Origin: Streptomyces showdoensis
GTDB taxonomy: Bacteria; Actinomycetota; Actinomycetes; Streptomycetales; Streptomycetaceae
Direction: 5' to 3'
Length of the DNA stretch: 64,000 nt
Assembly: GCF_039535475.1 (NCBI RefSeq)
Contig: NZ_BAAAXG010000026.1
Location: forward strand, 1,178,001-1,242,000
The translations under genes and the position numbers were made by a program. The notes under the pieces were generated by a model. That model worked only from the letters and a program-made list of their open reading frames with translations, was not told where the DNA came from and did not search any database. Position 1 is the stretch's first letter. The number at the start of each line of letters is the position of its first letter. This document shows, in pieces, positions 36,773 through 44,592 of the stretch.

Positions 36773-37617
36773 GCGGCCGTCTCCTCCTCGTATCCGTGGG
36801 CGGGCAGGTCGCAGGTGAACAGGAAGGAGCGGGGGACGCGCGGGACGTTGCGGGCCGGGACCGGGTAGGGCCAGCGGTCGAAGTCCGCGCCGGGCTCACC
36901 CGGCTGCCTGACCTCGCGCACGGCCCAGCCGCAGGCGTCGAGCAGCGCCTCGGGCTCCTCGGTGCCGAAGAGCCAGGGGTTGCCGTCCTCCTTCAGCGCG
37001 TTCATGAAGGTGCGGGCGAGCGGGTTCTCCAGGGCGGCCCTGGAGATGACGTCGCCGAGCAGCACGGAGCCGGGCGCCGCGTGCGCGGAGAGCGTCGAGA
37101 TCAGGGTCCGCACGGCCTCCTCGGGGAGGAAGAACAGCAGGCCCTCGACGACCCACAGGACGGGCTCGTCGCTCTTCCATCCCGCCTCCTTCAGGGCGCC
37201 GGTCCAGTCCTGGGTGAGGTCGACCGGGATCGGCACGCGGGTGCGGCCGGCCGGCAGCGGCTCGTCCTTCAGCATCTCGGCCTTGGCCTCCAGGAGGGCC
37301 GGGCGGTCGAGCTCGTAGACGGTGACGCCGTCGGGCCAGGGCAGCCGGAAGAACCGGGTGTCCATGCCGGCGGCGAGGAAGACCACCTGGCGGATGCCGC
37401 GCTCCTGCACCGCCGCGACGATGGCGCGGTCCAGGTAGGTGGTGCGGATGGCGAGGAACGGCACGATGCCGCCCCCGTCGTAGCGCTCGAGCAGTTCGAA
37501 GCCGATCTGGTCGGCGACGGTGCGCGCGTACGGATCGGCGAACAGCCGGTCCTCGCGCTCGGTCTCCAGGGCGCGCGCCGCGGCGGTCCACTGGGCGGTG
37601 CGGGATACGGCCTCCAC
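36769..37617 (-). CDS. SAM-dependent methyltransferase, LCMT/TIGR00027 family
   Basis: This encodes 282 residues from an ATG at 37617, with AGGAGG nearby upstream. Family motifs: R-L-F-A-D-P-Y-A near residue 24, V-F-L-A-A-G-M-D-T-R-F-F-R-L-P-W near residue 82 (SAM site) and Y-E-L-D-R-P-A-L-L near residue 101. This leucine-carboxymethyltransferase-like family includes many O-methyltransferases of secondary metabolism (carboxyl or hydroxyl acceptors). With the next gene it gives the cluster two distinct methyl transfers. Confidence 0.9.
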   Translation of the reverse strand: MEAVSRTAQWTAAARALETEREDRLFADPYARTVADQIGFELLERYDGGGIVPFLAIRTTYLDRAIVAAVQERGIRQVVFLAAGMDTRFFRLPWPDGVTVYELDRPALLEAKAEMLKDEPLPAGRTRVPIPVDLTQDWTGALKEAGWKSDEPVLWVVEGLLFFLPEEAVRTLISTLSAHAAPGSVLLGDVISRAALENPLARTFMNALKEDGNPWLFGTEEPEALLDACGWAVREVRQPGEPGADFDRWPYPVPARNVPRVPRSFLFTCDLPAHGYEEETAA

Positions 37618-37709
37618 AGGAGGTCCCCCTTCACTTGGTTGGCGGGAATGCCGGAGTACGGGAGTACGGGCGGTGCGGACGGCCGTGCTCAGTCGCGTAC
37701 CTGTTCAGG

Positions 37710-38273
37710 TCAGGCGCTCATGGCCGCTGCGGGGGCGCTCTTCTCGGCGCGCGCGTGCGTGCGCGGGCGCGCGCAGCATCCGATCGGGTCCTGGGCCGCG
37801 GGCATCGACGACAGATGTCCGACCTCGGTCCCGGCGGGGCGGCGCCGGAAGATGCTGTGCAGGATCATGCTGAACACGGCCGTCCCGTCGGCGGCCACCA
37901 GCGTGCAGCGCGGCTTGACGGTGCCGCTGGTGGGGTTGAACGGCGACGGGGTGGCGGCGAGGACCTCCACCCGTGCCGTGAGGACGTCCCCGGGACGTAC
38001 GGGACGCAGGTAGCGGACCTCGTCGATCCCGGGCGAGCCCATACAGAAGCTGTAGGCGAGCAGGCCGTCGACGTAGCGCCGCATGAACATCGACTGGGTG
38101 TGGAAACCGCTGGCGATCAGACCGCCGAACTGGGATTCCGCGGCGAGCTCGGGGTCCGTGTGGAAGGGCTGCGGATCGAAGCGCCTGCCGAACTCCAGCA
38201 CCTCCTCCGCCGTGACGGTGACGGTGCCCAGCTCGTGGATGTCGCCGGGCCGGAAGTCCTCGAAGTAGCGCAT
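37710..38273 (-). CDS. MaoC-like hotdog-fold dehydratase
   Basis: This encodes 187 residues from an ATG at 38273. The MaoC/hydratase-2 motif is visible: F-G-R-R-F-D-P-Q-P-F-H-T-D near residue 31 (catalytic Asp and His pair) and G-L-I-A-S-G-F-H-T-Q near residue 50. Family members hydrate or dehydrate enoyl thioesters, usually on CoA or a carrier protein. It is the first gene of the minus-strand operon and 92 bp from the next. A C-terminal tail of about 40 residues with two cysteines exceeds the usual length of about 150 residues. Confidence 0.88.
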   Translation of the reverse strand: MRYFEDFRPGDIHELGTVTVTAEEVLEFGRRFDPQPFHTDPELAAESQFGGLIASGFHTQSMFMRRYVDGLLAYSFCMGSPGIDEVRYLRPVRPGDVLTARVEVLAATPSPFNPTSGTVKPRCTLVAADGTAVFSMILHSIFRRRPAGTEVGHLSSMPAAQDPIGCCARPRTHARAEKSAPAAAMSA

Positions 38274-38304
38274 CACGCGCCCCCCCTGACCTAGGAGTGG
38301 TCGT

Positions 38305-38361
38305 TCGTTCCTTTGTTCCTTGGCACTACCCAATCTACGAATTCACCATTTATTTTGTCAA
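38305..38361 (-). promoter_or_regulatory. Probable main promoter of the biosynthetic operon
   Basis: Read on the minus strand, TTGACA (38361-38356) and TAGATT (38337-38332) are 18 bp apart in an AT-rich island, the best sigma-70-type match in the cluster. The -35 overlaps the stop codon of the PLP-enzyme gene. Downstream lies a direct repeat GTTCCTT (38307-38313 and 38315-38321, plus-strand reading), a candidate site for an unknown pathway regulator. Confidence 0.65.
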
Positions 38362-39581
38362 CCCAAAAGAAGGCTCAAATGACCCCATCCGCCGGGGTCT
38401 TCACCGCCCTCGCCGGCCAGTGCGCGCTCGATGTCGCCCCACAGGTCCTCGACGCCCTCGATGCCGACCGACATGCGCACCAGACCGGCCCCGATCCCGG
38501 CCGCCTCCAGCGCCTCCGCGTCCAGTTCGCGGTGCGAGGTGGAGGCCGGATGGGTCACCAGGCTCTCCACCCCGCCCAGCGACAGCGCGAGCTTCGCCAC
38601 CCGCACCCGCTCGATGAACGCCCGCCCCGCCTCCCGGCCACCGGCCAGCTCGAAGGAGAGCAGCCCGCCGCCCCCGGCCAGCACCTTGCGGGCCGTGGCG
38701 TACGAGGGGTGGCCGGCGAGCCACGGGTAGTGCACCGCGGTCACGTCGCTGCGGCCCGCGAGCCGCTCGGCGAGCACCGCCGCGTTGGCGCAGTGCTCGC
38801 GCATCCGCAGCGGCAGCGTGGGTATCCCGCGCAGCGTCAGCCAGGCGGCGAACGGGTCCGCGCAGGCGCCCAGTTCGACCGTCCGCGGCCACACCTTCCG
38901 GCGCAGCGCGTCGTCCGCGAAGACCGCGGCGCCGCCCAGCACGTCCGAGTGGCCGGAGAGGTACTTGGTGGTGGAGTGCACCACGATGTCCGCGCCCAGC
39001 TCGATCGGGCGGCACAGCGCCGGCGAGGCGAGCGAGTTGTCGACCATGCTGGTCACCCCCAGCCGGCGGGCCGCCGCGAGCAGCCCCGGCAGGTCGGCCA
39101 CCTGGCCCGTCGGATTGGCGATGGTCTCCAGGACCAGCAGCCGGACCGCTGGGTGCACGGCCGCCTCCTCGAACTCGGCGACCTCGTCCCCGGAGACGTA
39201 CACGACCTCGATCCCGTACCGCCGGGCCAGGTCCGACAGGACGGCGAAGGTCCCCCCGTACAGGCAGCGCTGCGCCACCACCCGGTCGCCCGGCTTGAGC
39301 AGCGCGAGCAGCACCCCGCTGATCGCGCCCATCCCGGAGGCGAAGGCGATGGCGCCGGCGCCCCCTTCGAGCCCGGCGAGGGTCTGCTCCAGCGCCCGTA
39401 CGGTCGGGTTGCCGCGGCGGCTGTAGACGTACCGCCCGTCGGGCCCGGCCATCGCCCCGGCGAGCTCGTCGGCGGACGAGAAGGCGAAGGCGGAGGACTG
39501 CACGAGGGGCACGGAGAGCGGCCAACTCCCGTGATCGAACGGCTGGTTCACGACGTGCACGGCCCGGGTGTTCAGATCCAT
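38358..39581 (-). CDS. Cys/Met-metabolism PLP-dependent enzyme
   Basis: This encodes 407 residues from an ATG at 39581; an upstream in-frame ATG at 39632 lies inside a terminator stem and is rejected. The family is that of cystathionine gamma-lyase/synthase and methionine gamma-lyase: Y-S-R-R-G-N-P-T near residue 52, A-S-G-M-G-A-I near residue 78 and the PLP lysine in S-T-T-K-Y-L-S-G-H. It could supply homocysteine, degrade methionine or form a C-S or C-C bond in the pathway. Being next to the MetH-based cycle favours sulphur metabolism. It is not in the same transcript as the downstream operon if the promoter at 38332-38361 is real. Confidence 0.88.
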   Translation of the reverse strand: MDLNTRAVHVVNQPFDHGSWPLSVPLVQSSAFAFSSADELAGAMAGPDGRYVYSRRGNPTVRALEQTLAGLEGGAGAIAFASGMGAISGVLLALLKPGDRVVAQRCLYGGTFAVLSDLARRYGIEVVYVSGDEVAEFEEAAVHPAVRLLVLETIANPTGQVADLPGLLAAARRLGVTSMVDNSLASPALCRPIELGADIVVHSTTKYLSGHSDVLGGAAVFADDALRRKVWPRTVELGACADPFAAWLTLRGIPTLPLRMREHCANAAVLAERLAGRSDVTAVHYPWLAGHPSYATARKVLAGGGGLLSFELAGGREAGRAFIERVRVAKLALSLGGVESLVTHPASTSHRELDAEALEAAGIGAGLVRMSVGIEGVEDLWGDIERALAGEGGEDPGGWGHLSLLLG

Positions 39582-39617
39582 GTCCGGCTGCTTTCCCTTC
39601 GGATCGGGTACGGGAAA

Positions 39618-39660
39618 GGGGCCGCCCGGCATCCGCTGCTGACGGATGCCGGGCGGCCCC
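39618..39660 (-). terminator. Terminator after the DHA2 transporter gene
   Basis: A perfect 18-bp stem (39618-39635 with 39643-39660) and a 7-base loop lie 13 bp past the transporter stop on the minus strand, before the PLP-enzyme gene. The sequence would also work in the opposite direction. Confidence 0.85.
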
Positions 39661-39672
39661 TGAGGGGCTGCG

Positions 39673-41112
39673 TCACGCGGAGACCTTGTCGCCGCCCTGC
39701 TGCGCGGGGACGGAGGCGTCGGCGGCCGGAGCCTTGTCGCCCTTCATCACGAGGAGGGTGATCACACCGCCGACCGCGGCGATGACCGCGGCGCCGATGA
39801 AGGCGGACGAGAAGCCGTCCGTCAGCTTCGGCAGGTTGCCCAGCTGGTCGGCGCCCTGCGACATGGCGACCGCGGTGAGGGCGGCCAGGCCGAGCGCGGA
39901 GCCGACGTTGTAGGTGGTGTTGACGATGCCGGAGGCGAGACCGGCCTGCTCCTGCGGGGCGCCGGACATCGCGGCGATCATCGCCGGGATGTAGGCGAGG
40001 GACATGCCGAGCGCGGCGACCAGCGAGGCCGGCAGGACGTCGACGAGGAAGGTGCCGGTGGGCTCGACGGCGGCCAGCCAGAGCAGACCGGCGGCGAGGA
40101 CGAGCAGACCGACGCCGATGAGCGGCTTGGCGCCGACCTTCGCCATCAGCTTGGCGGTGATGGCCGTCATGAAGATCATCAGGAGCACGGTCATCGGGAG
40201 CAGCGCGGCACCGGAGGCGAAGGCGCCGTAGCCGAGGACCTGCTGCAGGTAGAGGTTGAGGAAGTACCACATCGGGATCCACGCGGCGCCGAGCAGCGTC
40301 ATCGCCAGGTTGGCCGTGCCGAGCCGCGGCACCCGCCACACGCTGAGCGGCATGAGCGGCTCGCGGATGGCCTTCTGGATCACGAAGAACAGGATCAGCA
40401 GGACGACGGCGCCGGCCAGCTGGAGGATCGTGCCGGTGGAGCCCCAGCCGACCTCGGGGGCGCGGACGACCGCGAAGACGGCGAGCGCCAGACCGGCGGT
40501 GACGGCGACGGCGCCGAGGACGTCGACGGAGCCGCGGCGGGACTCGACGTTCGGGAGCAGCTTGGTCGCGGCGAGGGTCGCGATGCCGATCGGCACGTAG
40601 ATGATGAAGCACCACTGCCAGGCGGCCCACTCGGTGAAGACGCCGCCGAGGAAGACGCCCGCGGTGCCGCCGGCCGGGGCGGCCGCGCCGTACAGCGCCA
40701 TCGCCTTGCCGAGCTCCCTCGGGTCGTGCATGAAGAGCATCATGAGCAGGGTCATCGCGGAGGGCGCGATGAGCGCGCCGCCGACGCCCTGGACGGCGCG
40801 GCCGAGGATCTCGACCCAGGCGGTCTGCGCGACGGCCGCGAGGACCGAACCGGCGATCATGACGACCCAGCCGGCCACGAAGATCTTGCGGGCGCCGATC
40901 AGGTCGGAGAGCCGGCCGCCGAGCAGCAGCAGTCCGCCGAAGACGATCACGTAGGCGTTGAAGACCCACTGGAGCTCGCCCTGGGAGAAGCCCAGGTCCT
41001 TCTGCATCTCGGGGAGCGCCACCCCGATGATCGAGGTGTCCATGATGACCATGAACTGTGCGGCGGCGAGCACGACAAGTGCCCACCAGCGCCGGGGATT
41101 GACGGTTGACAT
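39673..41112 (-). CDS. MFS exporter, DHA2 (EmrB/QacA) family, 14 TM
   Basis: This encodes 479 residues from an ATG at 41112. DHA2 motifs are clear: V-I-M-D-T-S-I-I-G-V-A-L-P near residue 22, W-V-F-N-A-Y-V-I near residue 48, L-G-G-R-L-S-D-L-I-G-A-R near residue 63 and A-L-Y-G-A-A-A-P-A-G-G near residue 138. About 14 hydrophobic helices are seen. It should export a drug-like compound with proton exchange. Lying next to the cluster, it may export its product. Two CsoR-type palindromes lie upstream, so copper- or sulphide-type control is possible. Confidence 0.92.
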   Translation of the reverse strand: MSTVNPRRWWALVVLAAAQFMVIMDTSIIGVALPEMQKDLGFSQGELQWVFNAYVIVFGGLLLLGGRLSDLIGARKIFVAGWVVMIAGSVLAAVAQTAWVEILGRAVQGVGGALIAPSAMTLLMMLFMHDPRELGKAMALYGAAAPAGGTAGVFLGGVFTEWAAWQWCFIIYVPIGIATLAATKLLPNVESRRGSVDVLGAVAVTAGLALAVFAVVRAPEVGWGSTGTILQLAGAVVLLILFFVIQKAIREPLMPLSVWRVPRLGTANLAMTLLGAAWIPMWYFLNLYLQQVLGYGAFASGAALLPMTVLLMIFMTAITAKLMAKVGAKPLIGVGLLVLAAGLLWLAAVEPTGTFLVDVLPASLVAALGMSLAYIPAMIAAMSGAPQEQAGLASGIVNTTYNVGSALGLAALTAVAMSQGADQLGNLPKLTDGFSSAFIGAAVIAAVGGVITLLVMKGDKAPAADASVPAQQGGDKVSA

Positions 41113-41181
41113 TGCCCTGACCCTTCGCTCGCGTTCCGACCCCGGGGAGACCTCGGGACCACCTCGGGAACCCCCGAGACA

Positions 41182-41234
41182 TACCCCTGGGGGGTACCTG
41201 TGCGCTGCACCGTAGCATACCCATGGGGGGTATG
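41182..41234. promoter_or_regulatory. Two CsoR-family-type operator palindromes
   Basis: TACCCC-TGG-GGGGTA (41182-41196) and CATACCC-N5-GGGTATG (41216-41234) resemble the C/G-rich TACCCC...GGGGTA boxes of CsoR/CstR-type repressors. They lie between the exporter (ATG at 41112) and the divergent HD gene (41324), about 70-122 bp from the exporter start. No CsoR-type gene is in the window. The site class is by recall; copper or persulphide sensing is inference. Confidence 0.6.
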
Positions 41235-41323
41235 TAAGAGTGAGATGAAGGCGAGGTGGAGCGCGAACGGGAGCGCGCGCCTCCGCACCCGGAAGCCCCG
41301 TCCGGCACGGCAGAATGCCCTGC

Positions 41324-42010
41324 ATGACCACGGATCAGGAGACAGACCTGGAGCGGGAGCTGCTCCGTCGCTGGACCTCGACCCTGCTCGCCGCCCGGGC
41401 CGGCCGCGAGGGCCCGGACCCCCTGCCGTACGGCCGGAACCTGCTGTCCCGCTGGGCCGAGCCCCAGCGCAGGTACCACACCGTCGACCATCTGAAGGCG
41501 GTCCTCGACCGCATCGACGAACTCGCCGACCAGGGCGGTGAGGGCGGCGAGTTGGAGCTCGTCCGGCTGGCCGCCTGGTTCCACGACGCGGTCTACCGGC
41601 CGGACCGCTCGGAGAACGAGGAGCGCTCGGCGAACCTGGCCGAAAGAGCCCTCCCCGAGGCGGGCCTCACGCCCCACGAGGTCGCCGAGGTGGCCCGCCT
41701 GGTCCGCCTCACGACCACCCACGACCCAGCGCCCGGCGACCTCAACGGCGAGGCCCTGTGCGACGCCGACCTGGCGATCCTGGCCAGCCGCCCGGATACC
41801 TATACGGGGTATACGGCCGCGGTCCGCGAGGAGTACGCCTTCGTCCCCGAAGCCGCCTTCCGCGAGGGCCGCGCCGCCATCCTCACCCACCTCCTCTCCC
41901 TCCCCCGCCTCTTCCGCACCCCGTACGGGGCGGCGGCCTGGGAGGAGCGGGCCCGGACCAACCTGGAGCGGGAGCTGGCGGAGCTGCGCGCACCGGTGGA
42001 GGAGGGGTAG
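41324..42010 (+). CDS. HD-domain metal-dependent phosphohydrolase
   Basis: This encodes 228 residues from ATG 41324; the alternative ATG at 41315 adds three residues. The HD superfamily motifs are Y-H-T-V-D-H-L near residue 51, W-F-H-D-A-V-Y near residue 84 and the later T-T-T-H-D-P. The N-terminal R-Y-H-T-x-x-H-L form matches a family of predicted metal-dependent hydrolases found near glutathione or phosphonate-like genes; substrate unknown. It is divergent from the exporter, so it may share the CsoR-type operators. Confidence 0.85.
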   Translation: MTTDQETDLERELLRRWTSTLLAARAGREGPDPLPYGRNLLSRWAEPQRRYHTVDHLKAVLDRIDELADQGGEGGELELVRLAAWFHDAVYRPDRSENEERSANLAERALPEAGLTPHEVAEVARLVRLTTTHDPAPGDLNGEALCDADLAILASRPDTYTGYTAAVREEYAFVPEAAFREGRAAILTHLLSLPRLFRTPYGAAAWEERARTNLERELAELRAPVEEG

Positions 42011-42087
42011 GCCGGGGGCCCGGCCGCGGGGAGGCGCGGGGACGGACACCGGGGCGGCCCGCTTCGGAAGCCGGGCCCGCCGCGGCC

Positions 42088-42134
42088 CCTCCCCGGGTGA
42101 CCGTCCCGTATCCCGAGACGGTCACCCGGGGAGG
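42088..42134 (+). promoter_or_regulatory. 18-bp hairpin in the leader of the MFS gene, including its Shine-Dalgarno-like sequence
   Basis: A perfect 18-bp stem (42088-42105 with 42117-42134) ends with GGGGAGG, the only good ribosome-binding sequence in the leader. An ATG at 42136 follows it directly, but that frame is not the transporter's. Either this is the terminator of the HD gene, or it hides the binding site and acts as an inducible attenuator. The second view is inference. Confidence 0.6.
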
Positions 42135-42167
42135 AATGACAGGCACAAACGCCAGGTTGCCCATGTC

Positions 42168-43478
42168 ATGCCCTCAGCCTCCGCCGATGCCGGACCCGAC
42201 TCCCCACAGCCCGCCCCCGCACCCACCGCGGCACCCGCCCCCGCCGCCTCCACCCGCATGCCCCTGGCCGTCTACATCCTCGGGCTCTCCGTCTTCGCGC
42301 TCGGCACGAGCGAGTTCATGCTCTCCGGGCTGCTGCCGCCCATCGCGGAGGACATGGACGTCTCCATACCGACCGCCGGGCTGCTCATCTCGGCCTTCGC
42401 CATCGGGATGGTCGTCGGCGCCCCGCTGCTCGCCGTCGCCACCCTGCGGCTCCCCCGCAAGACCACGCTCGTCGCCCTGATCAGCCTCTTCGGGCTCGGT
42501 CAGGTCGCCGGAGCGCTCGCGCCGAACTACGCGGTGCTCTTCGCCTCCCGGGTGGTCAGCGCGCTCGCCTGCGCCGGGTTCTGGGCCGTGGGGGCCGCCG
42601 TCGCGATCGCCATGGTGCCGGTCGGGGCCCGGGCTCGGGCCATGGCCGTCATGATCGGCGGACTGTCCATCGCCAACGTCCTCGGCGTCCCCGCCGGCGC
42701 CTTCCTCGGCGAGCACCTCGGCTGGCGCTCCGCCTTCTGGGCCGTCGGCGCCGCGTCCGCCATCGCCCTGGTCGGCGTCGTGACCAGGATCCCGCGCATC
42801 CCGCCGCCCGAGACCCGCCCCCGGCTCCGCGCCGAGCTCGTCATCTACCGCGACCGGCAGGTCCTGCTCTCCGTCCTGCTCACCGCCCTCGCCGCCGGCG
42901 GCGTCTTCTGCGCCTTCTCCTACCTGGCCCCGCTGCTCACCGACGTCTCCGGCCTCGACGAGGGCTGGGTCTCCGGCGTGCTCGCCCTGTTCGGCATCGG
43001 TGCCCTCATCGGTACGTACATCGGCGGCCGGGTCGCCGACGCCCACCTCTTCGGGGTGCTGCTCAGCGGCGTCACCGCCTCCACCGTCTTCCTCACCGCG
43101 CTCGCGCTGTTCGCCTCCAGCCCCGCCGCCACGATCGCGCTGACCTTCCTGCTCGGCGTCTCCTGCTTCTACACGGCGCCGGCGCTCAACGCCCGCATGT
43201 TCAACGTCGCCGGCGCCGCCCCCACGTTGGCCGGCGCCACCACCACCGCCGCCTTCAACCTCGGCAACACCGGCGGCCCCTGGCTCGGCGGCACCGTCAT
43301 CGACGCCGGACACGGCTACGCCTCCCCCGCCTGGGCCGGCGCCGCCATGACCCTGCTCGCGCTCGCCACCGTCGCCCTCTCGCTGCGGCTCCACAAGGGC
43401 ACGTCCCGGCTGGTGGCCGGGGGCGCGGGCTCGGATGCGGGTGCGCCGCTGGACGCGAAGGCCGTATCGTCCCGCTGA
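42168..43478 (+). CDS. MFS transporter, DHA1 chloramphenicol-efflux type (Cmx/CmrA-like)
   Basis: This encodes 436 residues from the ATG at 42168, after a low-complexity Pro/Ala N-terminal tail. The helix-1 motif V-Y-I-L-G-L-S-V-F-A-L-G-T-S-E-F-M near residue 35 is typical of Cmx/CmlR-like DHA1 exporters; F-A-S-R-V-V-S-A-L and G-G-L-S-I-A-N-V-L-G-V-P-A-G follow. Twelve hydrophobic segments are visible. In Streptomyces such pumps give chloramphenicol resistance and may be induced through short leader peptides. The ATG lacks its own ribosome-binding site; see the hairpin at 42088-42134. Confidence 0.9.
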   Translation: MPSASADAGPDSPQPAPAPTAAPAPAASTRMPLAVYILGLSVFALGTSEFMLSGLLPPIAEDMDVSIPTAGLLISAFAIGMVVGAPLLAVATLRLPRKTTLVALISLFGLGQVAGALAPNYAVLFASRVVSALACAGFWAVGAAVAIAMVPVGARARAMAVMIGGLSIANVLGVPAGAFLGEHLGWRSAFWAVGAASAIALVGVVTRIPRIPPPETRPRLRAELVIYRDRQVLLSVLLTALAAGGVFCAFSYLAPLLTDVSGLDEGWVSGVLALFGIGALIGTYIGGRVADAHLFGVLLSGVTASTVFLTALALFASSPAATIALTFLLGVSCFYTAPALNARMFNVAGAAPTLAGATTTAAFNLGNTGGPWLGGTVIDAGHGYASPAWAGAAMTLLALATVALSLRLHKGTSRLVAGGAGSDAGAPLDAKAVSSR

Positions 43479-43525
43479 CCCTCCCGCCGGAGGGCCGACC
43501 TCCGACGAGAGAGCAGGACGTCCCC

Positions 43526-44536
43526 GTGCGCCTCAGGACGACACTCCGGACCGCCGCCGCCGCGGCCGGTGCGCTCGTACTCACCCTCGCGGGCGCGGTG
43601 TTCACCGCCGCGCCCGCGAGCGCCGTCTCCGCCGGCTTCCCGTACGAGGTGACGCGGAACGCGGGCACCTACCTCGACGTGCCCGGCACCGCGATCACCT
43701 TCGACGCCGCGGCCGGGGAGCGCTCGTTCCTGTGGTCCCGGTACTTCGCCACCGAGCCGGTCGACCGCCTCGCCGCCGGCGACAACATAGGCAACACCTT
43801 CGCCATCCGCTGCGCGAACGCCGACGGCACCCCGCTGCCCGCCGGCACCGAGGCCGGCTCCTACTGGGCCGCCAACCTCGTGCCCCCGGGCGAGACCTCC
43901 CTGACCGCCTCCCTGCGCTGGGTGTTCGTCGCCCCCGCCGACGGCAGCTACACCTGCACGCTGTCGGTCGTCTCGTACTCCTCGGTCATCGTGAACGGCC
44001 GCACCGTCACCATGCGCGTCCCGGCCGGCGCCGAACTGGCCCGCAAGGCCTACCCGGCCACCGCCCGCTGGACCCTCCTCGCCGGCAGCGGCACCACCGT
44101 CGCCCGCGGCACCACCGCGACGACGCTCGGGTACACGTACACCCCGTCCGCGAGCGACACGGACTTCGTCGTCTACCAGGACGCCGCCCTGTCCACCTGC
44201 GCCGCCGGCTCCCCCATCTGCTCCGGCGGCACCACCGCCCACACCGGCACCACCGCCGAGACCTGGGTCGAGGCCCAGCCCCGCAACCCCGACGGCTCCC
44301 TCTGCGGCCCCGCCCTCACCGGCCCGGTCTCGCGCTGGAACATCACCGACGCCAAGCACCACCAGACGGCCGCCAACACCCTCCACCTCACCCGCGCCCA
44401 GCTCGGCGGCTGCACCCAGGTCCGCGCGACCCTCAAGGTCCGCAACACCGACGGCAACCCCGTGAAGATCCACGACGGCCACGCCTCCGGCACCGTCGCC
44501 GCCACCCACGGGGCGGGGATCAGCTACACCGCCTGA
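43526..44536 (+). CDS. Secreted hypothetical protein
   Basis: This encodes 336 residues from a GTG at 43526. A signal peptide covers about residues 1-33, with cleavage after A-S-A: three Arg, then a long Ala/Leu/Val core ending P-A-S-A-V-S. The mature protein is Thr/Ala/Gly-rich and likely beta-structured, with several cysteines (C-A-N-A, C-T-L-S, C-A-A-G-S-P-I-C, C-G-P-A, C-T-Q-V). I do not recognise the family. It precedes the large secreted repeat protein by 56 bp and may share its transcript. Confidence 0.75.
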   Translation: MRLRTTLRTAAAAAGALVLTLAGAVFTAAPASAVSAGFPYEVTRNAGTYLDVPGTAITFDAAAGERSFLWSRYFATEPVDRLAAGDNIGNTFAIRCANADGTPLPAGTEAGSYWAANLVPPGETSLTASLRWVFVAPADGSYTCTLSVVSYSSVIVNGRTVTMRVPAGAELARKAYPATARWTLLAGSGTTVARGTTATTLGYTYTPSASDTDFVVYQDAALSTCAAGSPICSGGTTAHTGTTAETWVEAQPRNPDGSLCGPALTGPVSRWNITDAKHHQTAANTLHLTRAQLGGCTQVRATLKVRNTDGNPVKIHDGHASGTVAATHGAGISYTA

Positions 44537-44551
44537 CGGGCGGCCCGGGGC

Positions 44552-44578
44552 GTGTGCGACGATCTCTCGTTCGCACAC
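44552..44578. promoter_or_regulatory. Inverted repeat between two secreted-protein genes
   Basis: GTGTGCGA (44552-44559) and TCGCACAC (44571-44578) are perfect 8-bp arms with an 11-base centre, in the 56-bp gap between the genes ending at 44536 and starting at 44593. It could be a weak terminator or an operator. Confidence 0.45.
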
Positions 44579-44592
44579 ACCCTGGGGGGTAC

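Noticed and set aside
39582..39632. Earlier start for the PLP enzyme at 39632
   Set aside because: It lies inside a strong terminator stem and adds a proline-rich leader not seen in the family; 39581 fits the N-terminus.
42136..42480. Separate gene starting at 42136
   Set aside because: Although it has a good ribosome-binding sequence, the product quickly becomes proline-rich low complexity and overlaps the transporter frame; kept only as a possible leader peptide.
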